DNA of 64,000 bases from Ziziphus jujuba (Eukaryota > Streptophyta > Magnoliopsida > Rosales > Rhamnaceae). The notes below the pieces were generated by a model that had not been told where the DNA came from, did no database searches, and was given only the letters and a program-made list of their open reading frames with translations. The stretch lies in NCBI RefSeq assembly GCF_031755915.1, contig NC_083389.1:26543501-26607500 (forward strand), read 5' to 3'. Both the position numbers and the translations under genes were made by a program. Positions 35,514-51,607 of this stretch are shown piece by piece. The first letter of the stretch is position 1, and the number at the start of each line of letters is the position of its first letter.

Positions 35514-37648
35514 GTCAACCCCTGTATATATTGCATGTTTTTCTGATTTTCTCCTAGTGAACAGGCATCTGAGGGGGAAAAGGGTGCCTACATAGACCTG
35601 CACTGGAAGATCTGCAAAGAGGCGGGTCATCGACAGTTCATTACCCCTCTGTACATGTGTACAAAAGTGAGATTGATTAGCAAATTTTGTGATGTAATTT
35701 TTTTGCACATTAAGTTTATTATTAACGTGGATAAGAGCACAACATGCTCAGCCTTAAGTTTCATGGGTTGGGGGTAGAGAAACTGAAATACTTGTTCGGC
35801 AGCACGTCTCAGAGGTCATGTAATAGTTCAGTTTAATATTCTTTTGCTCCAGTGATTCGGAGCTTGAGGGAACAAAAATATTTATAGAGATTGGACACTC
35901 TTAGGCAACCATTTTGAGGAGGTTGATACATTAATAGGGATGACTGGTTAATGTTCTATAAATGACTTTTTCTTTATATTTTAAAATTTTGATGAAATGG
36001 AAATACCAGGTTCTTGTGTTGGTTCTGTACTTCCCTGTATATCTCTAGAATTTTCAAAGCTTAAGATATTGGTCCTAACTAGCTGCGCAACATTCCTGGG
36101 AAAAGATACTGTTGGAGTCATCAGGTATTTAATATTTTATTTTTATTGCATTTTCAGTGAAATTTCTACTTCTAATAATTTCAACTTGCAGGTTGTGGAG
36201 TTCTTAATGGTAAATTTTTTTTCTGCATAGGTTGCAATAAAAAGGCTTCTTGGTCTGAGCAGTTTTATTATTTATCAGACAAAGTGAGAAGTTCAAAGGA
36301 TTTCCAGTATTATGCGATTGGCATTCTGCTGCTAGTCAAATAACTCAAGGTTAGGGAAACAATTTTTTTTTTTAATAGCAAGAATTTCCACATTTGAGTC
36401 GTTACATTGAAATGATAATTTCACTGAAACATAGATGGCAGGAGGTATTTGTTAATCTCCATCAATAAGCCACTTGATCTTGGACAACAACATATGAAAG
36501 ATTTTCTCTTCATGCTCTCCATTTATGCAGCATAGAAATGTAAGAGGTAAAAGTCAAATTTCATTTGTTTCTTAATGTTGTAAGATGATGTTTTCTTTTC
36601 TTCAATCATATTTTTAGAACACAGCAAATTTTTGTATTTCACTTTATGTACTGATTATTCATTATTGGCAACAGAAAACGATTCCTGGGAAATTAAATCT
36701 TTGAGCAACTAATTTCACTAAATTTCATTATGCTGCACCCTCTTTCTAACTCCTTGCATGACTGTGCTGTATCTCTTTCTGGTTGTCTCTGTGCTTGAAT
36801 TCTGTCTTCGTTTTGTTCCTCTTTCTGATATTGGCTGTGGGTTGTGTTGAATTAGTGTAGCTCAGTGTTGCTGTTTCTCTTGGGTTTTATTGGTGATGTA
36901 AAGTACCCGCTTTGCCAGAAACTCCCTATCATTATCAGATCTTAATTCTGGTTTTCTAGGAATGATCATTACAGTTTTGTGTTCTTGTAACAATGAAATG
37001 GTGGATATTGTTTTCCTGTTATGATGAGAACACATTATCATATTGCTACTGGTTACGGGTACTGAAGCAGAGTTTTTATTGATTATGATTGTAACACTAC
37101 CGGATATTGGTTTTAGGTAGGGGGGAAATAGATACGTCGACTTGGTGGTTACTAGCAGCAAATGCTGATGCAAAGGATGTCTTCCACTTATTTTTTTGTA
37201 TCTAAAATTCTTTTTTGCTTAATTTATTTAGTATTCTTCTCTATTGATATGGTATAAATGTACACATTTTCTATATGTTTGCTGATTTCAGCGCTTTGTC
37301 CTCTATGTGACCTTATGTAAAACAATCTCATCTAATAAAATTGCACTTTTTTTTTTCGTTATTCTCACTGTCGTTTGCCTCTGCTTCCAACTTTTGTCTG
37401 GGCAATTGGTTCAACTTCATTTTTTTACATGGTGCAAAATTTATGAAATTTGAACCTACTTATTTGAAAATCAGGTTTTCGAATGGTACTGGACAAAACA
37501 ACTGCTATTTGTTTGAAAGATCCAGCATTATTATAAGAAAGTAATCCGCTAATCAAGATTTTTTCTTTATGTTTGTTAATCTTTTGAATAAAGATTGCAA
37601 ACTTTTAACATGGAAATCAAAAAGAGAAAAACTGAAATTAGTTGATCA
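35514..37648. other. Convergent region: CW 3' UTR and PPR 3' UTR
   Basis: The flanking genes point toward each other. The first few hundred bases are probably the CW 3' untranslated region. I see no conserved open frame in the remainder. Confidence 0.5.
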
Positions 37649-39580
37649 TCACCAGAAATCCCTACAAATACAGGACCCATTTTTAAAGAGATGAAATCTA
37701 TTAAGATCTCTAACAACAAATTCTCTATCCACAATCTCACTAATAAGCGTGAAAACCTCATGACAGTCCCTGCACATTCTGAGGTTCTTCATTATTCTAA
37801 TGGTAGCTCCTTTTGGTATGTTTATTAACCCAAAAGCCAAGGCCAATCTCTCGCTGTGCAGACCCAGTATTTCCTCCTTAGCCTCCTCCTCCACATCAAC
37901 AAAGACCAACCCCATACTTCCTCCTACATACCCTCTTTCTTTCACTCGTCTTTCTAACTCCTTTAGCAAATTTACCATCTCACTTCCCTGTGGACATGAT
38001 GATACATCTCCAGCATAGAACACGTATGTTGAATCTTTAATTTCAATCCAACTGCAACCTGGTTCTTTATAAACTCCGGTTTGCTTCATTTTAGACCGAA
38101 GATTATGAGCATTTTCCCACTCTCCTGCCAATGCATAAGTGTTTGATAACGTAATATAGGCACCTGCTACTTGTTGATTGGAATCTATTAGCTGTTTACT
38201 GGCTTTGACTGCAATATCCACCCTTCCAAAGAGCCTACTAGCTGAAAGAAGCGTTCCCCACAACAGAGCCCAATCATTATGTTCTGCTCGGGTAGATTTG
38301 GCTAATTGGTATGCCTCATCAAGCCGACCAATTCGTGCAAGCATATCAACAACACATGTATAATGCTTTGCATCAGGTACTATCCCGTATTTCTCATGCA
38401 TAGATTTCAAGTATTGGAGGCCTTCATTGACAAGTCCTGAATGGCTGCACGCATGTAAGACCCCCACAAAGGTGACATCATTGGGTTTTATTCTTCTATC
38501 AATCATTTCTGAGAAGAGTAGAAGTGCCTGTTTCCCGAGTCCATACTTAGCAGTACTAACAATCATTGAAGTATAGGGAATTAGTGAGGGATATGGAATT
38601 CTCCTAAAGATCTTATTGGAATAATCAAGACACCCACATTTGGCATACATATCAACAAGTGCACTGGCAACTATATCACTTGAATCATGGCCCCTGCGAA
38701 TAACTGCTCCATGCGTGACTTTCCCAGAAACCAACTTGCCCAAGCTTGCACAAGCGTTGGTGATGCTAGCTAACATAAAATGATTTGGATGGTCTTCCAT
38801 CAGAAAATTGAATTCCCGAAAGAGTTGGAGCGCTTCATTGCCTTGTCCATTCTGCACATATGCAGTGATCATTGAAGTCCAAGAAACAACATTCCTATCG
38901 TACATAAAGTCAAAAACCCGCCGAGCTCCATCGACATCGTTGCACTTCCCATACATATCAACAAGCGAAGAGCACACAACAAGGTTAGCTTGAAAACCCA
39001 AAACCTCAACATGAGCATGGATTTCTTTACCAGTTCTGAGGTCAGCAAGGATCGAAGAGGCATTGATCACTGTAGCAAAAGTAAACTCATTTGGCATAAC
39101 AGAGCATTCGGACATTTTCCCAAAGAGCCACAGAGCCATTCTGGCCTTACCTGTGTTTATATAACCAGCAATAAGCGAAGTCCATGACACAACGTTTGGT
39201 GCAAACATTTCGTCGAACAGTTGGCGTGCATGGTCAATTCTTTGGAGTCTGATATAGCAATTCATGAGAAGGTTGGTAGTGAAAGTACGTGTTAGAAACC
39301 CACATTTCACAGATTCCGAGTGCAGTGACGTTGCGGAAGCGAAATCTATGCAGTTCTGAAGCTGTTGAATATGATGATGGGCTTTTGAATGAAAATATGA
39401 CCGTTTAATTTGGCGGGAAAGATATTGGGTGGTGAGGGCAAAAGTGGCATTTTGGTTCAACGGCTTTCTCATCGCTCGCTCGCACATGTTTCGCAGGTTG
39501 TCGTTTTGAGTTGGAGGTCTTATCGAAGGTGAGACGAGGGCATTTTGGTCAAACTGTTTAGGAGTCTCTCTCCATTTCAA
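37649..39580 (-). CDS. DYW-type pentatricopeptide repeat protein (organelle RNA editing)
   Basis: This is a single intronless frame of 643 codons, usual for PPR genes. A short basic N-terminus (about 75 residues with KRSYFHSK) could be an organelle targeting peptide. PLS-class PPR motifs follow (LLMNCYIRLQRIDHARQLFDEM, VVSWTSLIAGYI, LVDMYGKCNDVDGARRVFD, ALVDMYAKCGCLDYSNKIF). The E domains include GCSWIEIKDSTYVFYAGD. The DYW deaminase domain has the zinc and catalytic residues HSERLALAFGL and CRDCH and ends CRDFW, a conservative variant of DYW. Such proteins bind organelle transcripts and support C-to-U editing. Its position beside the CW gene resembles Arabidopsis At4g15720 (REME2, as I recall) next to At4g15730, so orthology is plausible but unverified. 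Confidence 0.93.
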   Translation of the reverse strand: MKWRETPKQFDQNALVSPSIRPPTQNDNLRNMCERAMRKPLNQNATFALTTQYLSRQIKRSYFHSKAHHHIQQLQNCIDFASATSLHSESVKCGFLTRTFTTNLLMNCYIRLQRIDHARQLFDEMFAPNVVSWTSLIAGYINTGKARMALWLFGKMSECSVMPNEFTFATVINASSILADLRTGKEIHAHVEVLGFQANLVVCSSLVDMYGKCNDVDGARRVFDFMYDRNVVSWTSMITAYVQNGQGNEALQLFREFNFLMEDHPNHFMLASITNACASLGKLVSGKVTHGAVIRRGHDSSDIVASALVDMYAKCGCLDYSNKIFRRIPYPSLIPYTSMIVSTAKYGLGKQALLLFSEMIDRRIKPNDVTFVGVLHACSHSGLVNEGLQYLKSMHEKYGIVPDAKHYTCVVDMLARIGRLDEAYQLAKSTRAEHNDWALLWGTLLSASRLFGRVDIAVKASKQLIDSNQQVAGAYITLSNTYALAGEWENAHNLRSKMKQTGVYKEPGCSWIEIKDSTYVFYAGDVSSCPQGSEMVNLLKELERRVKERGYVGGSMGLVFVDVEEEAKEEILGLHSERLALAFGLINIPKGATIRIMKNLRMCRDCHEVFTLISEIVDREFVVRDLNRFHLFKNGSCICRDFW

Positions 39581-41987
39581 TATCCATCTTTCTGTTTTAA
39601 TTTTTGACTATATATTACAAACTTTTTAGAGATATTATTTAACCTTTTTTTTTTTAATAAAAATAAAATTTTATTCTTTATTATTATTTTTAATTTATTA
39701 TTTATTTATTTATTTTCACTTTTTAAGCTAGAAGATTGAAATTGGATTTGTAAAAATATATGTTCCACCGTTATTGTTCAAATATTTAAGACTTTTCTTG
39801 AATAACAATTAGTGGTGTACTATCAATCAAATTTCTTTCTTTAGCAAAGTGATGTAAAATTGCACGTTTGACCCGAAAAAGAGGCAAAAGGGATACATAT
39901 TTTTAAGGTGGGCAAAATTTACTCCTAGTTTGTCTCCTAAAATTATTACATCATAACATTAAAAAGAAAAAAAAAATTACAAAAGCAAGAAAAAGCTAAA
40001 AGTGAAGCCAAAAGCTTGTTTAGGAAACAAAATGGTTTGGTTCACTACATAAGTCTATTCTACTTTGTTAAGACATGACATTAATATGTTATATGGACGA
40101 CTATTTAAACTAAAAAATTATGAGAATTTCTTTTTTTTTCTTTTAATTTTTTTCTGTGTCTTTTTCACTTTCTTTTTGTGATAAATCTATGTGGATTCCC
40201 AAGTGTCTTTACATTTTTTTTTTTTTTTTGCCCTTTTCTTTGGTGAAAAATTTCCTTGAAGACATCCACATAGTGAGTAAAATCCCATCTAAGGTACAAA
40301 TTAAATTACAAGCCAGTAACTTATTAAACCAAAAAAATAAAAATAAATAAAAGTAAATCAAAAATTCACAAAGACAGACATTTTAATGGGTATAGAAAGA
40401 GACAGAAAGGAGTAGTGGATGACTGGGGAGTTAGGCTATGGCTTTACTTTCTCAAGACCAAGCATGCTTATGGCAGTTTTCAGAGAGTCACAGACTTCTT
40501 TTTGTCCTTTACACCAATAATTAACACTGCTTCTTAAAAAGGACTATACTTTATCATAAAATCCAAATACTCTGTTAAACTAAAACAGCTTCAAAAGCTC
40601 AATCATATGGGAAAAGTAGGCTAGCTTTGGATTACAATGTCTATTCTACAATCATAGAATCTTATAAGAAATTTTGAGTTACAAGTCTAGCTCAATGCTC
40701 TTGACACTAAAATAAGAAATTAGCTCAATCTGATAAAACTGATAATGTTTATCCAAATACTGCTTTATAATAATAGACATTGGTTGAGAAATTGGGATGG
40801 TACCTAATTTCTGTACTTTCTGGATAACAAAAGGTGCTGACCTTTTTCTCCTTCGTTATATGTGGCTCTCCCATGGTTAAAAAAAGCAAATGAGCAGAGT
40901 CCATAATGCATAGAATTCCTCAAAATGTATCTTTGCTTTCCACAGTTTTCTCTTAAAACATTTTTCTTCCTTTATTTTCACTTTAAGGAAAAACACAAAC
41001 CTATAAAAGAATCTTTTACTCCTTTGATTCACAGTAGGATCTTCCATGCTCCTTTTAGAAGACAAATTTATTCCTCATCCATTTGAGCAACAATCAATAA
41101 TTTATTGATTTGGAGCTTGTTCTCTTTGTTGCAACAATACTTTAATTCAAAACAAAAAAGTATAAGAAGATTTTGATATCACAATTATTTCCTCACTTCA
41201 ACCTTGATTTTAGAGCATCTTGATTTAACTTACATGCCTGTGCAAGAAATCACCTCGATAATTTGTCATATACGAGAGCTGTTAATGGGACACCATGATA
41301 TGACAAATTTTAGGGTGTGATAAATTTTACAGGTGACGTTTCAATTAATCTCAATTAAAGATTTAAGACTAAAATCTAATTGGGAATGTGATAACCTTTA
41401 ACATTAGCACGTTATCATATTTCATATTATAAATTTGGATGATAGTTTTATAAGATCAATTTACATATACATGTATACATCAAAGTTAAATTAGAAAGAA
41501 AATCTCTGTACATTCTAGGTGTGAAAATCTCAAGCGGTGATGTTAAATTATCCAACTGGGATGTTTCTGATTGATTTTGGTGGTTTAGCAGAAGCTTTTT
41601 AGTCTTTACAAAATATGGGTAATCTATAATTACAAATGGTTTTGGGAAGCCAGATTAGTCATACATAAATCAGAGGGCGGGGGCCTGGAGAGAAGGAAGT
41701 GTGGACCAAGGCATGATAATAACAACACTAGATTTGGTCTGCAGAAGTGGAGACATCTAAGTAGAAATTGTGAATGGCCCCTACCACTCACATAAGTCTG
41801 CCACAAGAGACAGTTAAATGTACCACTACCCATTACTGTTCGATTCCCTTCCTTGGTAAAAAAATCTCCCATTTTTCTCTTACTTTCACTCACAGACACA
41901 GACATGATTCTGTCACACATCTCTCTTTTCCTACCCCAGAGGAGAAAAGACTCAAAACATGTGTGTGTGTGTGTGTGTGTGAGATAG

Positions 41988-42020
<33 letters not shown>

Positions 42021-42540
42021 CAGAGAGAGAGTATAACAAGCAAACAAACATAAGTCGTGTCCTGCTAACTACCCTATATAGATGTACCTCATTTTGGCCC
42101 CAGTATGACCCATAAAGCGAATCTGTATAAAAAGAAATTGGGGGATACTTTTTAAAATGTTATTTCTCATCAATGCTAAGAGCAACGACATGATTGTTCA
42201 TCTGGTATTATTCAAAGTAATAAAAAGAAGAAAAGTTAAAAAATGAATTAACATTTTATGCTTACCACCAAATAAGTTCTAATGTTATTGGTGACTATGA
42301 GCGTTGATAATAAATGATAAGACTTTTTCATATTTATTAGTTTATATAAGTGACAAATTAATTAAGAAATTAATTTCTATGTAAGTAATGGGATTACATG
42401 TATGACTTAATAAAGTGCATTGTGTGGGTCCTGAAAATGGTACAGCAATAATTGGTGAGCAAAGAAAAGTTAAATTTGTTTAGAAGAAAAACCAACCTAA
42501 ACAAGGTGCCTAGTGACTTCATATGTGCCCCTTTTCTGCC
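39581..42540. other. Intergenic DNA upstream of the PPR and LBO genes
   Basis: This roughly 3 kb of AT-rich DNA lies between divergent genes. It contains a compound microsatellite at 41960-42031 ((GT)n, (TA)n, (GA)n). No open gene or recognisable transposon end was found. Confidence 0.55.
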
Positions 42541-42542
42541 AC

Positions 42543-42550
42543 TATAAATA
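42543..42550 (+). promoter_or_regulatory. Probable TATA box of the LBO gene
   Basis: TATAAATA lies 98 bp before the ATG in the context cactataaatacaag. This is a good plant core-promoter match at a spacing that leaves a leader of about 60-70 bases. Confidence 0.65.
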
Positions 42551-42640
42551 CAAGAACTCCCTAGGAGTAGTAGAGCTAACCAAATAAAAACTTGTTAGCC
42601 TTTTCACGTATCTTGTTTCTAACAATAACTCTATTTCCCA

Positions 42641-44018
42641 ATGGCCCCTGTACCCATTTCTCAGATCAAAGTTGGGCATATAGATGATGTCCAAGAACTA
42701 AGAAGGTCAAAACCCACCATAATTCCTGAAAGGTTTGTAAGAGACATGAGTGAAAGGCCAACACTGCAGACCACTGCTCTATCATCATCCGGTAGCATTC
42801 CCATTGTCGATTTCTCCAAGCTTTCAAAAGGAAACAAAGATGAATTCCAAGATGAAATTTCACAGCTTGCTACAGCATGTGAGGAGTGGGGTTTTTTTCA
42901 GGTACAAAAATTTACATATAACTTTTGCATGTTTAGTAAAAATATGGTTATGGAAGCTAATTTATTGTGACTGTTTTCAGGTAATAAATCATGGGATTGA
43001 CTGGAGTTTGCTTGAGAACATAGAGAAGGTATGTAAGGAATTCTTCATGCAACCTCTGGAGGAGAAACAGAAATATCCAATGGCTCCTGGAACTGTACAA
43101 GGATATGGACAAGCTTTTGTCTTCTCAGAGGACCAAAAACTGGACTGGTGTAATATGTTCGCTCTTGGGATTGAACCCCAGTTTATAAGGAACCCAATAC
43201 TGTGGCCAAAAAAGCCAGCTAACTTTAGGTAATAGTTTTGCTCTATTTTTTTTTTTTTTTTTTTTTTGGGTTTGTCTACAGTAGTTGGTTTTCCAACTTC
43301 TAAATATTTATATATATATATATATATATTTTCTTCTCAGTGAAACTGTGGAGGATTACTCAAAAGAAATAAGGAAATTAGGCCAGAATCTTTTAAAATA
43401 TATAGCCTTGAGCCTTGGCCTGAAAGGAGATGTTCTTGATGAGATGTTTGGTGTGGCTGTGCAAGCTATAAGGATGAATTACTACCCTGCATGTTCTAGA
43501 CCTGACCTTGTTTTGGGTCTAAGCCCTCATTCAGATGGAAGTGCTCTCACAATTCTTCAAGAAGGGAAAGGAAGTTCAGTAGGACTTCAAATCCTTAAGG
43601 ACAACGAATGGGTTTCTGTTAGGCCTATTCCAAATGCACTTGTTATAAACATTGGTGATACTATAGAAGTGAGACATCTCTAAATCTTATTGATAGCTTC
43701 TTTTCGGGGGTGGTCTTGAATTTTTCTAATATTGAAATTTATATCATATGTTTACAGGTTCTTACAAATGGAAAATACAAGAGTGTCGAGCACAGAGCAG
43801 TTACTCACAAGGAGAAAGACCGGTTTTCGATTGTCACATTTTACGCTCCTAGCTATGAAATAGAACTTGGTCCAATGCCTGAACTGGTGGATGAAAACAA
43901 TCCATGCAAATATAGAAGATACAATCATGGAGAGTACAGTAAACACTATGTAACAAACAAGTTGCAGGGCAAGAAAGCCCTCGACTTTGCCAAGATTCCA
44001 AACAATAGCTCAAACTAA
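42641..44018 (+). CDS. LBO: LATERAL BRANCHING OXIDOREDUCTASE-like 2-oxoglutarate dioxygenase
   Basis: Four exons, 42641-42901, 42981-43228, 43341-43668 and 43758-44018, join in phase (1098 nt, 365 residues). The start MAPVPISQIKVGHIDDVQEL, the internal FSEDQKLDWCNMFALG and the end NKLQGKKALDFAKI match what I know of Arabidopsis LBO (At3g21420) better than the related SRG1 or JOX clades. The 2OG-Fe(II) site is complete: iron ligands His233, Asp235 (SPHSDGS) and His291 (VEHRAV), and the 2-oxoglutarate-binding Arg301 with Ser303 (RFS). LBO acts late in strigolactone synthesis, hydroxylating methyl carlactonoate in the cytosol, and loss increases branching. No frameshift or missing residue is seen. 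The alternative is another member of the DOXC subfamily. Confidence 0.88.
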
Positions 44019-44720
44019 GGTCCCACATTGGGGATACCCATCATTAAGACTGTACCAAAAAATATGAGAAAGTTTATGTTTCGGTTCCCTAAACTTTGCC
44101 AGTAAAAAATATATAGACCAAAACAGTAGCTAAGAAGAAGGTTATGTATGTCAAATCCATGTTTAAATTATTAATGGAAAACACTGTTTTGGTACTAGAA
44201 CTCTTTGATTGTACAAACCCCACCAATATAACATGAATTAGTGGTGTCTTCTTGTCTATGAGATTTTCTTGTCAAATTGTGTTTGTTTCCGAGGACTTTA
44301 ATCAGATACTTATGCAACAGAATAAAAAACTAAAAAAACAGCAGATTATGCCACATTTTTACCGTTTCTTTCCACTATAATTCTAGTGAGGAAATAAGCA
44401 TGGAATCATGCATGATCAGGAATCCAACACCCACCACTACGGTGATATAAATCAAAATTGAATATGGACAAAAACCCCTATGTTCCATTGCTGAAGGGGA
44501 GGATAGAGCCTTTTTTTTGAGTGGTGAGCGAGGAGAGGCCAAAGTTTTTTCTTTCTTATATCATTCTGTTGTGTTTTTTAGTTGTTCATTTTAATGGCGT
44601 CAAGGAAGCACTAAGCAAGCAAGTTGTGAATGATCATTGATGATGATTCAAGGTGAAATGACAGTTTTGAGTGGTACAAACAAGTAGAGCACAAAGCGCG
44701 CGCGCGCGCGCACTCACACA

Positions 44721-44784
<64 letters not shown>

Positions 44785-47256
44785 GCTCAATTCTTCAATC
44801 ATTCATGACATGAAAGATGTGAGGTTAACCGAGGAACAGCAAGGTTTGCTACTAGTATAATTTAAGTGACCCACCACAAAGTTTTCACTACGTTAACAAT
44901 AATAATGTTTATTTAACTGCAACATGCAACCAGAACAAAATTTTTGATGATACAATTTGCTTTATGAAATGTGGGGAAGAACAGAACCAAAAATAAAAAA
45001 TAAAAAATAAAGGGATAAACCAGCAAAGATGACCTAATGCAACTGGGAAAATGAATGCTGATGCAATTAGTTTAGTGGAAATAATAATAATAAAAAGAAG
45101 CAGAATGCAGATTACCTTGTCAAAATATTTAAAATTACTTATAGTTTTTACTTCACCCCCATTAATCCACCATCTGGTCATGGACAAATAATCAGTTTCT
45201 TTCGTTTTACTCAGCTGGCTCCGCGTTGGGTTTTCGGGAAATGTTTTCAGCAACAGCAATATATTGCCAAAATATCATATGTAATGATGATAATGAAACT
45301 GATACTACCTAGAAAAACAAAATACCATAAGAGATTGTCAATATTAATGGTTAAGAGTAGTGCTCTTTAATTTCTTTAATTGGGTAATAATAATTACAAG
45401 AAACACGAAAAGACTTTTCATCATGACAAAAATGAGGTCACCAACAAAGTTAAAACCATGATTTTTGTTATTGACCTCCTAAACTTAGAGTGGGAAAATA
45501 AAAATAAAAATTTCAAGCTTCATTGGACAGCAGGCCTTGGCCTCATGCATAAAAATAAAAATAATAATAATAGATTTTTTTTTTAATTTCTTGTTGACTC
45601 ATTCATTAAATCATTGACTTTTAAGAATTCCACTAAATTAGCAAGAAAAAAAACAAATAAATAAAAAATAATGCTCACGCAATGGTTAGCTGTTCATAAC
45701 TAGCAATGACTCTTTATGATTGTGGGAACTTCACTCACTCATCCTTCCCCAACCCATCCTTTTCAGAGGGAAACACTTTTTGTTTGCTAAGGAATTTGAG
45801 GAAGCTGATCTAAGCAAAATGGGTGCCAAAATCCAAGCTCGAGGAACTTTATTAAGTTGCAAATACCTAACATGATTTAAATAATAATTTTGATCTCAGC
45901 ATTAAAATTGCTTTCCAAAAAGGAGCCATTTAAAGAACGCAAGCTAGGAGGGTTCAGGCCACAATAATTGGCTTCCATGGAAGCAATTGCTGGTCTTTTC
46001 TTTGAAAGTAGTGGATTTGGGACATGGGAATTTGAAGACAGCCGTTGGTTTTGCTTCTTTCACTACCATTTTTGCAAATTCAAGCACGTTGTTTATTATG
46101 CAATAATTCATTGAACCTCCTAGTTGTCCCTATTTTTTTACCACAAATTTTAAAGTCCAACCCACCAAAATTCATCTTTTTCCTTTTCTTTTTGGGTGCC
46201 CTCTTTCCTTTTAGCAAATGTAAGAAAACGTTTTTTTTTTTTTCTTTTCATGTTGACGGTTGCTTTTGTCGGAAGTATTGTTAGGTATTTTGTTTGATAT
46301 ATGATATTCAGTCGGAGTAAATTTCAACCATGTTTTGACTGATCAGTAGTAGTTTTACTCCAAACTATGTTTCGTAGGTTGGATTTTGAGACGTATGAAA
46401 AAGGGAAACAAAGCACTAACACTTCAATATTATGACCAACATTGCAAATCTTATTGATAGTGGCTTCCATCTTCCAAGAATCCTAGTACGAGTGTAGAGA
46501 AATACCAGATTTTGGGGGAGAAAAGGACTTAACAAGAGGGTTCACTCGAAGAATTTTCTTTACTCCCTGAGAATCCTATTTAATCCAGCATCAACAAAGG
46601 AATAAGAGGTAAAAATGGCTCAACCCCAAAACCCCCCAAAAAAAAAAGATGCCATTCTGCAAGACCAACAATTTCGTATTTGTGATTATAAAAGAGGACT
46701 ATTTGTAATTGCGTCTTATATTTAATATGAGTTTTCTCTTCTCCCATGAATACCTGGTGCTCACTACCACATAATTCACGTGGGGTTTGCTGTAGAAGGA
46801 AGACGTATAATAAAGCAAATGCATCAAATAGGTTTCGCATTCCAAAATACAAACCATTCACCTGATAAATTTTAATTGACAATCAAAATGCTAAAGGTGT
46901 GGAAATCATACTACACATTTCCTTTCAGTGGGGGCAAAGAAACCGTTAAAAGCAAAGCATATAATTTAGGTCATGATACAGGATGGTCCCACTGAAGCAT
47001 TGGACCACATTATGGAATCAATTACAATTTCTCCATCATGGGTTCACAAATCTACAACTGTTCCCCTTATATGGCTCCGACGTCAAAATGTACAAACATT
47101 CTCAGCTTCTGCTTCTAAGGAAACACCAAAGGGGCATCCACAGAACGGCATTTTACACACAAGATTCGGCCACTCACGTTATGAACTGACCTTCTTTTTG
47201 TGCCAGTTTCCAAAGCGAGTCTCCAAGCCATTTGACAGATACTCGACAAGAATGAA
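44019..47256. other. Intergenic DNA between LBO and CUL1
   Basis: This convergent gap holds the LBO 3' UTR at the left and, from about 46900, the probable CUL1 3' UTR at the right. It includes the compound microsatellite at 44696-44784. No coding gene or transposon end was recognised. Confidence 0.55.
44696..44784. repeat. Compound microsatellite (GC)n-(CA)n-(TA)n
   Basis: There are three consecutive pure dinucleotide blocks: GC at 44696-44711, CA (with short interruptions) to about 44766, then TA to 44784. Alternating purine-pyrimidine DNA of this kind can adopt Z-DNA. Confidence 0.95.

Positions 47257-51607
<4,351 letters not shown>

Noticed and set aside
36000..37600. A small gene between the CW and PPR genes
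   Set aside because: Only short unrelated open frames exist, with no recognisable motif or convincing splice chain.
44611..44802. ORF rich in Val-Cys on the minus strand
   Set aside because: It is a translation of the CA/GT microsatellite.
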